Shown here piece by piece: positions 1 through 5,054 of a DNA stretch of 5,054 nucleotides. This stretch comes from Archaeoglobus sp. (GTDB lineage Archaea > Halobacteriota > Archaeoglobi > Archaeoglobales > Archaeoglobaceae). Every line of letters starts with the position of its first letter. The stretch's first letter is position 1. The position numbers were made by a program, and so were the translations under genes. Where the stretch lies: contig QNXS01000072.1 of NCBI GenBank assembly GCA_003978865.1, positions 1 to 5,054 of the forward strand, given 5' to 3'. The notes under the pieces are model-generated. The model was not told where the DNA came from, made no database searches, and saw nothing but the letters and a program-made list of their open reading frames with translations.

Positions 1-264
1 TTTATGCCTAACTACGTCTATCCCTCTTTCATCACTTGCGTTCATCTCTATAAAATTATCTCTCCAGTCCTCACCGAAAATATCTCTTGTAAGAGCTATA
101 GCACTTGCTGTTTTCCCAGTACCGGGAGGTCCAGCAAAAAGCAGGTGGGGTATGTTTTTTCTTTCGACATAGCCTTTAAGTCTCGCAACGACTTCTTCCT
201 GACCGACTATCTCGTCAAGTGTTCTTGGTCTGTACTTTTCAACCCATATTTCGTACTCAATCAT
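1..264 (-). CDS. rfcS: Replication factor C small subunit, N-terminal part (runs off left edge)
   Basis: This is the first 88 codons of an archaeal clamp-loader small subunit, the AAA+ ATPase that opens the PCNA ring and loads it on primed DNA. The reading frame is open from ATG at 264-262 to base 1, so the 3' part is outside the window. Visible motifs in order are EIWVEKYRPRTLDEIVGQ (residues 5-22, RFC box II), the Walker A motif GPPGTGKT (45-52, catalytic Lys51), and NASDERG (75-81, an RFC-specific box). The Walker B, sensor and arginine-finger regions would follow outside the window; archaeal small subunits are usually about 320 residues. The start fits the conserved N-terminus and has a GGTGA ribosome site upstream. 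The gene lies downstream of dsrJ on the same strand but is separated by a T-rich terminator, so it is probably its own transcription unit. Identification rests on motif recognition and is very secure. Confidence 0.96.
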   Translation of the reverse strand, partial: MIEYEIWVEKYRPRTLDEIVGQEEVVARLKGYVERKNIPHLLFAGPPGTGKTASAIALTRDIFGEDWRDNFIEMNASDERGIDVVRHK

Positions 265-274
265 TGATTTAATT

Positions 275-281
275 GTCACCC
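275..281 (-). promoter_or_regulatory. Ribosome binding site of rfcS
   Basis: On the minus strand the sequence GGGTGAC lies about 11 nt before the rfcS ATG. Its GGTGA core is complementary to part of the archaeal anti-Shine-Dalgarno sequence. It is weaker and further from the start than the sites in the dsr operon. It supports a leadered transcript starting translation at 264. Confidence 0.6.
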
Positions 282-292
282 AGCCACTATTA

Positions 293-316
293 AACAGCTT
301 TGATTTCAACAGCTTT
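293..316. repeat. Short 9-bp direct repeat upstream of rfcS
   Basis: The plus-strand word AACAGCTTT occurs at 293-301 and again at 308-316, with starts 15 bp apart. CTTTGA (298-303) and TCAAAG (316-321) also form an imperfectly nested inverted pair. The repeats lie between the candidate TATA box and the rfcS ribosome site. They could be an operator or mRNA leader structure, or chance in a low-complexity gap; no function is assigned. Confidence 0.35.
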
Positions 317-325
317 CAAAGTTGG

Positions 326-334
326 AGTATAAGC
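326..334 (-). promoter_or_regulatory. Possible TATA box of rfcS
   Basis: The minus-strand sequence GCTTATACT, preceded by purine-rich GGAAGTG that could act as a BRE, is a candidate archaeal TATA box. A start about 25 nt downstream would fall near 304 and give a leader of roughly 40 nt containing the ribosome site. A competing element, TTTAATAG at 293-286, would place the start almost at the ATG and is less consistent with the Shine-Dalgarno site. Assignment is by eye from a short AT-rich gap and remains tentative. Confidence 0.3.
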
Positions 335-354
335 ACTTCCTTAACTTACGGTAC

Positions 355-384
355 AAAAGTAAAAATTAAAAAAGTAAAAATAAA
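355..384 (-). terminator. T-rich transcription terminator after dsrJ
   Basis: Immediately after the dsrJ TAA the minus strand reads as four T-runs (TTTATTTTT, CTTTTTT, TTTTT, CTTTT) broken only by A and C, with no stable stem before them. Archaeal RNA polymerase terminates at such oligo-T tracts without a hairpin. The position, directly between the last gene of the dsr operon and the separately controlled rfcS, fits a terminator. Confidence 0.75.
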
Positions 385-843
385 TTAAGATGTTGAATTA
401 ATCTTGGGGTACTCTTTGTGAAACTGCTGTATCAGCTGTGTAACGTTCACTCCGCCCTTCTGCTTGACGAGTTCCGGAGTTGAGTGGCACTGGAAACAGT
501 ACGGACTAACTCCCAGCCAGTCGTGACACCTTCCACAGAATTTGTCATACGATGTGTGGCACTGGAAACACTGGACGAGCTGGGTTTTATAAGGAACATC
601 ATAAGATTTACTTACATAAAACCCCTGACCACGTCTGACATTCATCTCTCTCCATTTTACAAGCAACTCCATGTGCTTAGAGATCATGAAACTCTCGTTT
701 TCAACACAGTGCTTTTTGTTCTTTGGCAGTACAATTTTTGGAGGAGTCATCTGCTCACCCATTGCTGCGTTATACCACACGGGCAGTGTAACTGCTGCAA
801 GAAATACTATGATTCCAGCAATAACCCACTTTGTGCTGTACAT
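385..843 (-). CDS. dsrJ: DsrJ/HmeE: membrane-anchored tri-heme cytochrome c of the DsrMKJOP complex
   Basis: The 152-residue protein is the cytochrome c subunit of the sulfite-reduction-associated membrane complex (HmeE in Archaeoglobus nomenclature). Residues 5-24 form one hydrophobic segment without a clear cleavage site, so it is probably an uncleaved N-terminal anchor with the rest outside the membrane. Three CxxCH heme c sites are visible: CFQCH at 92-96, CGRCH at 103-107 and CFQCH at 116-120. A lone Cys46 (KKHCVE) matches the conserved cysteine that serves as an unusual heme ligand in bacterial DsrJ. I chose the ATG at 843, one base after the dsrK stop, because it gives the expected anchor at the N-terminus and has GGAGG 6 nt upstream. 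The frame stays open to an ATG at 906, but that would add 21 charged residues inside dsrK. It is the last gene of the operon. The precise electron-transfer role of DsrJ is unsettled in the literature. Confidence 0.93.
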   Translation of the reverse strand: MYSTKWVIAGIIVFLAAVTLPVWYNAAMGEQMTPPKIVLPKNKKHCVENESFMISKHMELLVKWREMNVRRGQGFYVSKSYDVPYKTQLVQCFQCHTSYDKFCGRCHDWLGVSPYCFQCHSTPELVKQKGGVNVTQLIQQFHKEYPKINSTS

Positions 844-844
844 A

Positions 845-2476
845 CTACTCCTCCCCCTTATGTAGTGGGTTACCTCTAAGATCGAGTTCTCTCTCCTGCT
901 CCTCATCGCTCAGTATCAGTGCATTTCCAACGAGTTCTGTCATTCCTCCCACTTCTACTGGTAATTTCCAGAATTCAAGCAAATGCGGAAAAGCAGCCCT
1001 GTCTATTGCACATATTGTGCAGAGGTAGTTTACACCGTAGCGCTTGTGAACGTGCTTCACAGCCATCGCTCTTGGCATTCCGCCTCTCATTCTGAGTTCC
1101 ATGACTTCATCAGCAAGCAGACCTCCACCACTTCCACAGCAGTAGGTCTTCTCCCTTATTGTGTGTTCTGGCATTTCGTAGAAATAGTTGCAGACATTCT
1201 TTATAACGTATCTTGGTTCTTCATATAATCCCATTCCTCTTGCTGGATTGCAGGAGTCGTGGAATGTAACTTTCCAGTGGTCGTTTCTACTCTTATCAAG
1301 GTTTATCTTCTTGTGTTCTATCAGGTCGGCAATAAATTCAGCTATGTGGACGATTTTTGCCTCAGCAGCGTTCTCGAAGTAAGTTCCCGTTATCGGGCTT
1401 ACAGGTTCTTCAAGAGTTTTAGTTTTTGGTACTGGATTCATGGTAGCCATGAACTGGTGTTTGTCTCTCCACATATGCCCGCATTCACCACCAAGAATCC
1501 ACTTTACTCCAAGTCTCTCTGCCTCATCGTATATCTTGTGGCTTAGTTTCTGGGCAAGTTCATAACTTGCAAACGTACCGAAGTTACCTCCCTCACTTGC
1601 ATAAGTTGACCAAGTGTAGCTGAAACCGTACCTTTCTTCAAGCTCGTGGAACAGCATTAAATAGCCCATAAAAGTATACCAGTGTGGAGTTGCAAAGTAA
1701 TCTCCTGATGGTGTAACAAACAGTATGTCCGCTCCTTTCTTATTCACTGGAATCTCTATTTCAACTCCCGTGATGTCGTAAATGTCCTCGGCTGCACTCT
1801 GCAGAGATTCTACTATACCTCCGGGCAGAAGACCGAGGTGATTACCTGTTTTTGCGCACGCAGCTATTGAGATGTAGCTAAACCTCTGAACAGTTCCTAT
1901 CGACTGTAGAAGTTCTCTTCCCCTCCATACAATGTCAGCTGTATCAATTCCATACGGACAGAAAGCAGAACATCTTCTGCAGAGAGAACACTGATACAAG
2001 TAGTAGTACAGATCTTTTATTACATCCTCTGTGAGTTCTCTTGCACCAGCCCACTTACCGAATATCTTCCCTACCTTCGTGAAATACCTTCTATATATAC
2101 TCCTGATAAGTTCAGCTCTTGCAACTGGCATATTCTTTGGGTCTCCAGTCCCGAGATAGTAGTGGCATTTATCTGCACAAGCGCCACATCTCACGCATAT
2201 ATCCATGAATAGTTTGAACTGCCTGTTTTTCTCAAGTAACTCCTTAAATTTGTTAAGAAATGTCTCTTTCCATCCTTCTGGTAGATGCCAGTCTGGTTCG
2301 GTTGGATCCCAGTCTCTGTAGGGTATTCCAAGGTACTCAGCATCTTTTTTGAGAATTGGATAATGATAGAATCCGGGTTTAAAGTCTTTTTCAGTTACGG
2401 GTTTAAGCAGATCTTTCCAGCTCGTAAATTTCTGTTCTATCTTGAGGTATTCGCCATCTCTTTCCAATTCCACCAT
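845..2476 (-). CDS. dsrK: DsrK/HmeD: HdrD-like iron-sulfur catalytic subunit of the DsrMKJOP complex
   Basis: This 543-residue cytoplasmic subunit resembles the heterodisulfide reductase subunit HdrD and is thought to react with the DsrC trisulfide or another disulfide. Two [4Fe-4S] ferredoxin-type motifs are visible: C94-C97-C100 with C104, and C163-C166-C169 with C173, both CxxCxxCxxxC. The C-terminal CCG domain is intact: C409, then C446-C447-G448, then C486-xx-C489, matching the CX(31-39)CCGX(35-38)CxxC pattern that binds the noncanonical [4Fe-4S] cluster in Hdr proteins. The preceding copy of this domain (about 250-350) keeps only GGECGH with Cys332 and lacks a CCG, as expected for DsrK compared with HdrD. 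There is no membrane segment, so attachment must be through DsrM. The start ATG lies 3 nt after the dsrM stop with an ideal ribosome site; the gene ends TAG one base before dsrJ. Family assignment is secure; the physiological substrate is inferred from family knowledge. Confidence 0.95.
   Translation of the reverse strand: MVELERDGEYLKIEQKFTSWKDLLKPVTEKDFKPGFYHYPILKKDAEYLGIPYRDWDPTEPDWHLPEGWKETFLNKFKELLEKNRQFKLFMDICVRCGACADKCHYYLGTGDPKNMPVARAELIRSIYRRYFTKVGKIFGKWAGARELTEDVIKDLYYYLYQCSLCRRCSAFCPYGIDTADIVWRGRELLQSIGTVQRFSYISIAACAKTGNHLGLLPGGIVESLQSAAEDIYDITGVEIEIPVNKKGADILFVTPSGDYFATPHWYTFMGYLMLFHELEERYGFSYTWSTYASEGGNFGTFASYELAQKLSHKIYDEAERLGVKWILGGECGHMWRDKHQFMATMNPVPKTKTLEEPVSPITGTYFENAAEAKIVHIAEFIADLIEHKKINLDKSRNDHWKVTFHDSCNPARGMGLYEEPRYVIKNVCNYFYEMPEHTIREKTYCCGSGGGLLADEVMELRMRGGMPRAMAVKHVHKRYGVNYLCTICAIDRAAFPHLLEFWKLPVEVGGMTELVGNALILSDEEQERELDLRGNPLHKGEE
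848..857 (-). promoter_or_regulatory. Ribosome binding site of dsrJ inside the dsrK 3' end
   Basis: The minus-strand sequence GGGGGAGGAG precedes TAGTATG, where TAG is the dsrK stop and ATG the dsrJ start. The GGAGG core ends 6 nt before the ATG. This site decides the dsrJ start at 843 rather than the in-frame ATG at 906 and implies that ribosomes ending dsrK can reinitiate on dsrJ. Confidence 0.8.
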
Positions 2477-2479
2477 CTA

Positions 2480-3430
2480 TCACACCTCCGGTTTAACTTT
2501 ATATCCGTTTTCAGCAATCTCATCAAGCTGATCCTTGTACATCTCGTAGTACTCCTGCCATGTTATACCGTGGTACGGCGGGTTCCATGGGTTGACATGC
2601 ACATGGGCTCTATTGTCGTTCGGCATATTTCTTGTTGGGCTGAAGAACACTCCTGCAAAGTGCATAATCTTGCTGAACGGCAAGTACGCTATAGTCACAC
2701 AAACAAAGCTGAGGTGCACAAAGAATATCCAGCCTATTTGATTAACAACAGCAGCACCAACAGGGTGGAAGCTAACTATTCCAAGGGCAACTTCCTTAAC
2801 TGCATATAGGTCAACTTTAAATATGTACCTCATCAGATTTCCTGTTATTAAAATTCCTGCAAGAAGTGCAAGTATCAGGTGATCTGCTGGATACGATATA
2901 TTTCTCTCCCTAGAGCAGAGAATCCTTCTTGCCCATAGCCAGAACAGAGCTACAAGCGCCAGTATTCCTGTGATGTAGAGTGGAGGAACAAATACAACCT
3001 GTCCGTCAAGCTTGTTAATCAATCCAAGAAAGCCGGGAATCGGATTTGTAAAGAATCTAAGATGCCTTAGCAGTATTATCAGCATTGAATAGTGAAACAT
3101 CAGTGCAAAGAGCCATAGCCATCTTGTGTCAACGCCTTTCTGCTTGTCAAGCCAGTACCTCATGTTTCTGAATAAACTTCTGAACAGGAATACCTCAAGA
3201 ATCATTCTGCCTATAGTTTCCCACATTGTGTACGGACTGTCAAGCCTATCTTCCCATGTTCTCCTTATGAACGGTAGGGACTTCTGTTGGGCACATGTAG
3301 TCGGAATCTTCAGTGGTACTGGAGCTTTAGCCCAGTTGATTATTCTGTTTAACGTCCCCACAATAAATATTACTCCTGCTATATATGGTAAAACGTCAGT
3401 AATAAACAGTTCAAGGTAAACAAGACTCAT
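2480..3430 (-). CDS. dsrM: DsrM/HmeC: NarI-like di-heme cytochrome b subunit of the DsrMKJOP complex
   Basis: The 316-residue integral membrane protein belongs to the nitrate reductase gamma (NarI) type of cytochrome b and is expected to oxidise or reduce menaquinone and pass electrons to DsrK. Hydrophobic segments lie near residues 9-27, 104-124, 148-168, 180-199 and 229-250. His113 and His123 are 10 apart in one helix, and His239 and His257 are 18 apart around a helix ending in PFSKIMHF. These spacings equal those of the four heme ligands of E. coli NarI (56/66 and 187/205), so both hemes b are predicted. Additional His184 and His222 are present. The hydrophilic C-terminal tail (about 262-316) and the loop at 40-100 probably face DsrK in the cytoplasm. 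The ATG overlaps the dsrP TGA by four bases (ATGA) and has GGAGGTG 5 nt upstream. In Archaeoglobus DsrM and DsrK form the Hdr-like menaquinol-oxidising pair. Confidence 0.94.
   Translation of the reverse strand: MSLVYLELFITDVLPYIAGVIFIVGTLNRIINWAKAPVPLKIPTTCAQQKSLPFIRRTWEDRLDSPYTMWETIGRMILEVFLFRSLFRNMRYWLDKQKGVDTRWLWLFALMFHYSMLIILLRHLRFFTNPIPGFLGLINKLDGQVVFVPPLYITGILALVALFWLWARRILCSRERNISYPADHLILALLAGILITGNLMRYIFKVDLYAVKEVALGIVSFHPVGAAVVNQIGWIFFVHLSFVCVTIAYLPFSKIMHFAGVFFSPTRNMPNDNRAHVHVNPWNPPYHGITWQEYYEMYKDQLDEIAENGYKVKPEV
2483..2489 (-). promoter_or_regulatory. Ribosome binding site of dsrK overlapping the dsrM stop region
   Basis: GGAGGTG on the minus strand is a full match to the archaeal Shine-Dalgarno core and ends 6 nt before the dsrK ATG. 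It also encodes the last codons of dsrM (Pro-Glu-Val) just before its TGA, which ties dsrK translation to dsrM. Confidence 0.88.
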
Positions 3431-4590
3431 GCTTCCACCTCCCCCTTCTCAGGCAACAGCTGGAAGATCTTTATTCCTATGCAGTACACCAAGCAAGCCA
3501 TTGACATCAAACCTATGACCTCTGCGTATTCTACCCAAGTTGGGTAGTATGGCACAATCCAGAACGGTCTGAAGATCATTCCCGGAACAAGATCCTTTGG
3601 ATAACCAAGACCAGGAGTTATGAGAGAGTATCTCTCACCGAAAACAGCTACTGCCACTATGAATCCTGCAATGCCCATGCCCCAGTCAGTTTTACCCCAT
3701 GGTGTGAGAAGTATAAGTATTGTCAGCAAACATCCTCCAACCTGTATAAACCAGAAATCCCAAGCATACGGATAGTGGAAGTTAAATAGTGCCATGTGTA
3801 TGGCTCCAGCATTTCCCGGGATATATGCTGTATCGAGAGCTTCTGCAGCAAAACAGTATAGCAGAAGGATTGTTAGAGCACCCATAACTTTGGATAAATA
3901 CCACATCAGGTTTCTGTCGAGGGGCCTGTTGATCCATTTAAATGTCAATATCCACATTGGTATAAGCAGTCCAAGACCACTTACTATAGCAGAAACAATG
4001 AACATCGGTATAGTCAGGGATGAATGGTACAAGTCTGTTGAGTAGACGAAACCAACGATACCACCAGTACCGCTGTGAACCAAAACTGCCCAAGCTACTG
4101 CAAGAACTGCAAGAGCTTTTGTTATTAAACGCTTCTCTCCGAACTGTGCCATTAAGTATACAAAACCAATCACAAAGTAGCTTGAGTAGAGAAATGAGTT
4201 CCATGAAAATACAGATGTTGGATTGTAGTGTATAAGAACACCCATCATGTTTTCAATGTTGCCTATATCCTGCGCAATTGATAGCATCGCAGCAATAATT
4301 GTTCCAAGAGCAAAAACGCAAGCACTTCTTGAGAATATCTTAAAATCTTCCTTACCAAAAACTCCCGATAAAGCTGATACTATCAGAGAACCAGCGCTTG
4401 CACCTATTGTGTAACATATTGCTGCTGTACCAAAGCCCCAAGGAACTCTCTGACTCAATCCCATAACTCCATGACCATAGGTTAGTGCTAAGTACCATGC
4501 GTAGAAACCCCAGATTGTTAGAGCAAGGAATATACCGCAAACAAGCCAGTATCCATTGGATCTACCATCTATCTTCTTAAACTCAACCAC
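3427..4590 (-). CDS. dsrP: DsrP/HmeB: NrfD-type polytopic membrane subunit of the DsrMKJOP complex
   Basis: This 387-residue protein is the NrfD/HybB-like membrane subunit that pairs with the ferredoxin-like DsrO and is thought to exchange electrons with menaquinone. About ten hydrophobic helices can be drawn, near residues 14-34, 52-74, 90-106, 130-149, 158-174, 193-215, 232-250, 277-296, 303-319 and 355-377, which is the number expected for this branch. The second helix region contains QRVPWGFGTA (47-56), a typical NrfD-like loop. No CxxCH sites are present, and I cannot predict from the sequence whether it binds heme b, as reported for some bacterial DsrP. Translation starts at GTG (4590), supported by AGGAGGTG 6 nt upstream and a good hydrophilic N-terminus; a GTG start is unlike the ATG of the other complete genes here. 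It follows dsrO by 14 nt and overlaps dsrM by 4 nt. Assignment to the family is firm; the dsrP name rests on the operon context. Confidence 0.94.
   Translation of the reverse strand: MVEFKKIDGRSNGYWLVCGIFLALTIWGFYAWYLALTYGHGVMGLSQRVPWGFGTAAICYTIGASAGSLIVSALSGVFGKEDFKIFSRSACVFALGTIIAAMLSIAQDIGNIENMMGVLIHYNPTSVFSWNSFLYSSYFVIGFVYLMAQFGEKRLITKALAVLAVAWAVLVHSGTGGIVGFVYSTDLYHSSLTIPMFIVSAIVSGLGLLIPMWILTFKWINRPLDRNLMWYLSKVMGALTILLLYCFAAEALDTAYIPGNAGAIHMALFNFHYPYAWDFWFIQVGGCLLTILILLTPWGKTDWGMGIAGFIVAVAVFGERYSLITPGLGYPKDLVPGMIFRPFWIVPYYPTWVEYAEVIGLMSMACLVYCIGIKIFQLLPEKGEVEA
3436..3442 (-). promoter_or_regulatory. Ribosome binding site of dsrM inside the dsrP 3' end
   Basis: GGAGGTG, within the purine run GGGGGAGGTGG, ends 5 nt before the dsrM ATG and lies in the last codons of dsrP. 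Together with the ATGA stop-start overlap it indicates translational coupling of dsrM to dsrP. Confidence 0.87.
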
Positions 4591-4596
4591 CGTTCA

Positions 4597-4604
4597 CACC
4601 TCCT
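4597..4604 (-). promoter_or_regulatory. Ribosome binding site of dsrP, fixing a GTG start
   Basis: AGGAGGTG starts directly after the dsrO TAA and ends 6 nt before the GTG at 4590-4588. The spacing equals that of dsrK, and no ATG lies in a comparable position, so this site supports the GTG start of dsrP. Confidence 0.88.
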
Positions 4605-5054
4605 TTACAAATCGTGGTAAAAGACTTTTGGCTCAGTTCCAAGTCCGGCTCTAAGTCGAACAACTTTTGACGTTTTGACAATCTTAGATACTTCTGAGTT
4701 CGGGTCTTTCAGGTTTCCAAAAACAAGAGCATTGTACGGGCAAACCTGTACACATACGGGTTTTGGATTCTTTACACCCTCACACCTTTCCATATCTATA
4801 AGCCATCTGCAGAATTCACACTTCATCGGGACTCCATCTTTTCTTATCGGCACTTCTGGATTTATTTTTTCTAAGTGCTCAAGTGGATCTTTGAACGTGA
4901 AAGTTCTTGCATTGAACGGACAAGCAACCATGCAGTATCTGCATCCAATACATCTGTGAAGGTCTATCACAACTATCCCGTCGGGTCTCTTGTATGACGC
5001 TTTTGTGGGGCAAACTTCAACACATGCAGGATGTTCACATTCTTGACACATTAA
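4605..5054 (-). CDS. dsrO: DsrO/HmeA: ferredoxin-like iron-sulfur subunit, C-terminal part (5' end outside window)
   Basis: The frame is open to the right edge and encodes the last 149 residues of a multi-cluster ferredoxin-like protein of the NrfC/DmsB/HybA type. DsrO is the electron-transfer partner of the NrfD-like DsrP and is normally exported by the Tat pathway to the outer face of the membrane. Counting from the Met at 5051, cysteines occur as C2-C5-C10-C14 (MCQECEHPAC and VEVCP), C34-C37-C40-C44 (CIGCRYCMVACP), C78-C81, C90, and C100-C104 (CVQVCP). These fit the cross-paired cysteine sets of three [4Fe-4S] clusters, with part of the first set missing upstream. The Met at 5051 lies inside the conserved cysteine motif and is internal, not the start; family members are about 230-270 residues, so roughly 100 residues including any twin-arginine signal lie outside the window. 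It is followed 14 nt later by dsrP. Confidence 0.93.
   Translation of the reverse strand, partial: LMCQECEHPACVEVCPTKASYKRPDGIVVIDLHRCIGCRYCMVACPFNARTFTFKDPLEHLEKINPEVPIRKDGVPMKCEFCRWLIDMERCEGVKNPKPVCVQVCPYNALVFGNLKDPNSEVSKIVKTSKVVRLRAGLGTEPKVFYHDL

Noticed and set aside
4..267. 87-codon plus-strand open frame at the left edge
   Set aside because: It lies opposite the unmistakable RFC small-subunit N-terminus with Walker A and RFC boxes on the minus strand.
484..879. 131-codon plus-strand open frame opposite dsrJ
   Set aside because: Its Cys- and Thr-rich product mirrors the complement of the heme-site codons of dsrJ; it has no independent support.
844..906. N-terminal extension of dsrJ to an in-frame ATG at 906
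   Set aside because: It would add 21 mostly charged residues before the membrane anchor and lie inside the dsrK coding sequence, whereas ATG at 843 has a strong ribosome site and the expected N-terminus.
2091..2100. TATA-like GTATATATAG on the minus strand inside dsrK
   Set aside because: No gene or ribosome site begins at a suitable distance downstream, and the bases encode ordinary DsrK residues (SIYRR); most likely a chance promoter-like word.
2285..2809. 174-codon plus-strand open frame across the dsrK/dsrM junction
   Set aside because: It is antisense to two well-supported genes, has no recognisable motif and no ribosome site that I can see, and its length fits a shadow of conserved coding sequence.
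4605..5051. dsrO starting at the Met codon at 5051
   Set aside because: The Met sits within a conserved cluster-binding cysteine motif and the frame remains open to the window edge, so the gene is truncated by the window and starts further upstream.

Overview
The window carries most of a dsrO-P-M-K-J operon and the start of a replication factor C gene, all on the minus strand. It most probably comes from a sulfate- or sulfite-reducing archaeon of the Archaeoglobales. Four things point there. The membrane complex has the gene order I recall for the A. fulgidus Hme/Dsr complex. The Shine-Dalgarno sites are near-perfect GGAGGTG, matching the archaeal 16S 3' end. The operon ends in a T-rich tract without a hairpin, as archaeal terminators do. 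The last gene encodes an archaeal-type RFC small subunit. The exact genus or species is inference; the sequence looks moderately AT-rich.

Layout, read in transcription order (right to left): dsrO, lacking its 5' part at the window edge (5054-4605); dsrP (4590-3427); dsrM (3430-2480); dsrK (2476-845); dsrJ (843-385); a T-rich terminator (384-355); a short intergenic stretch with the rfcS promoter region and ribosome site; and the first 88 codons of rfcS (264-1), running off the left edge. The five dsr genes are separated by 14, -4, 3 and 1 nucleotides. Within the window each has a strong Shine-Dalgarno site inside or next to the end of the preceding gene, so they look co-transcribed and translationally coupled.

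The proteins together form a membrane-spanning electron-transfer complex. DsrM (NarI-like di-heme cytochrome b) and DsrP (NrfD-type quinone-interacting membrane protein) sit in the membrane. DsrO (ferredoxin-like iron-sulfur protein) and DsrJ (tri-heme cytochrome c) face outward. DsrK (HdrD-like iron-sulfur protein with a CCG cluster domain) faces the cytoplasm. In the accepted family model the complex links the menaquinone pool to cytoplasmic sulfite reduction, probably through the DsrC trisulfide. Direction and stoichiometry cannot be read from this sequence.

I see no mobile element, CRISPR array, tRNA or rRNA gene, and no evidence for an undescribed system. The points most worth a second look are the heme-ligand patterns in DsrJ and DsrM, the degenerate first half of the CCG region in DsrK, the exact repeat encoding two DsrJ heme sites, and the adjacency of the respiratory operon to a replication clamp-loader gene.
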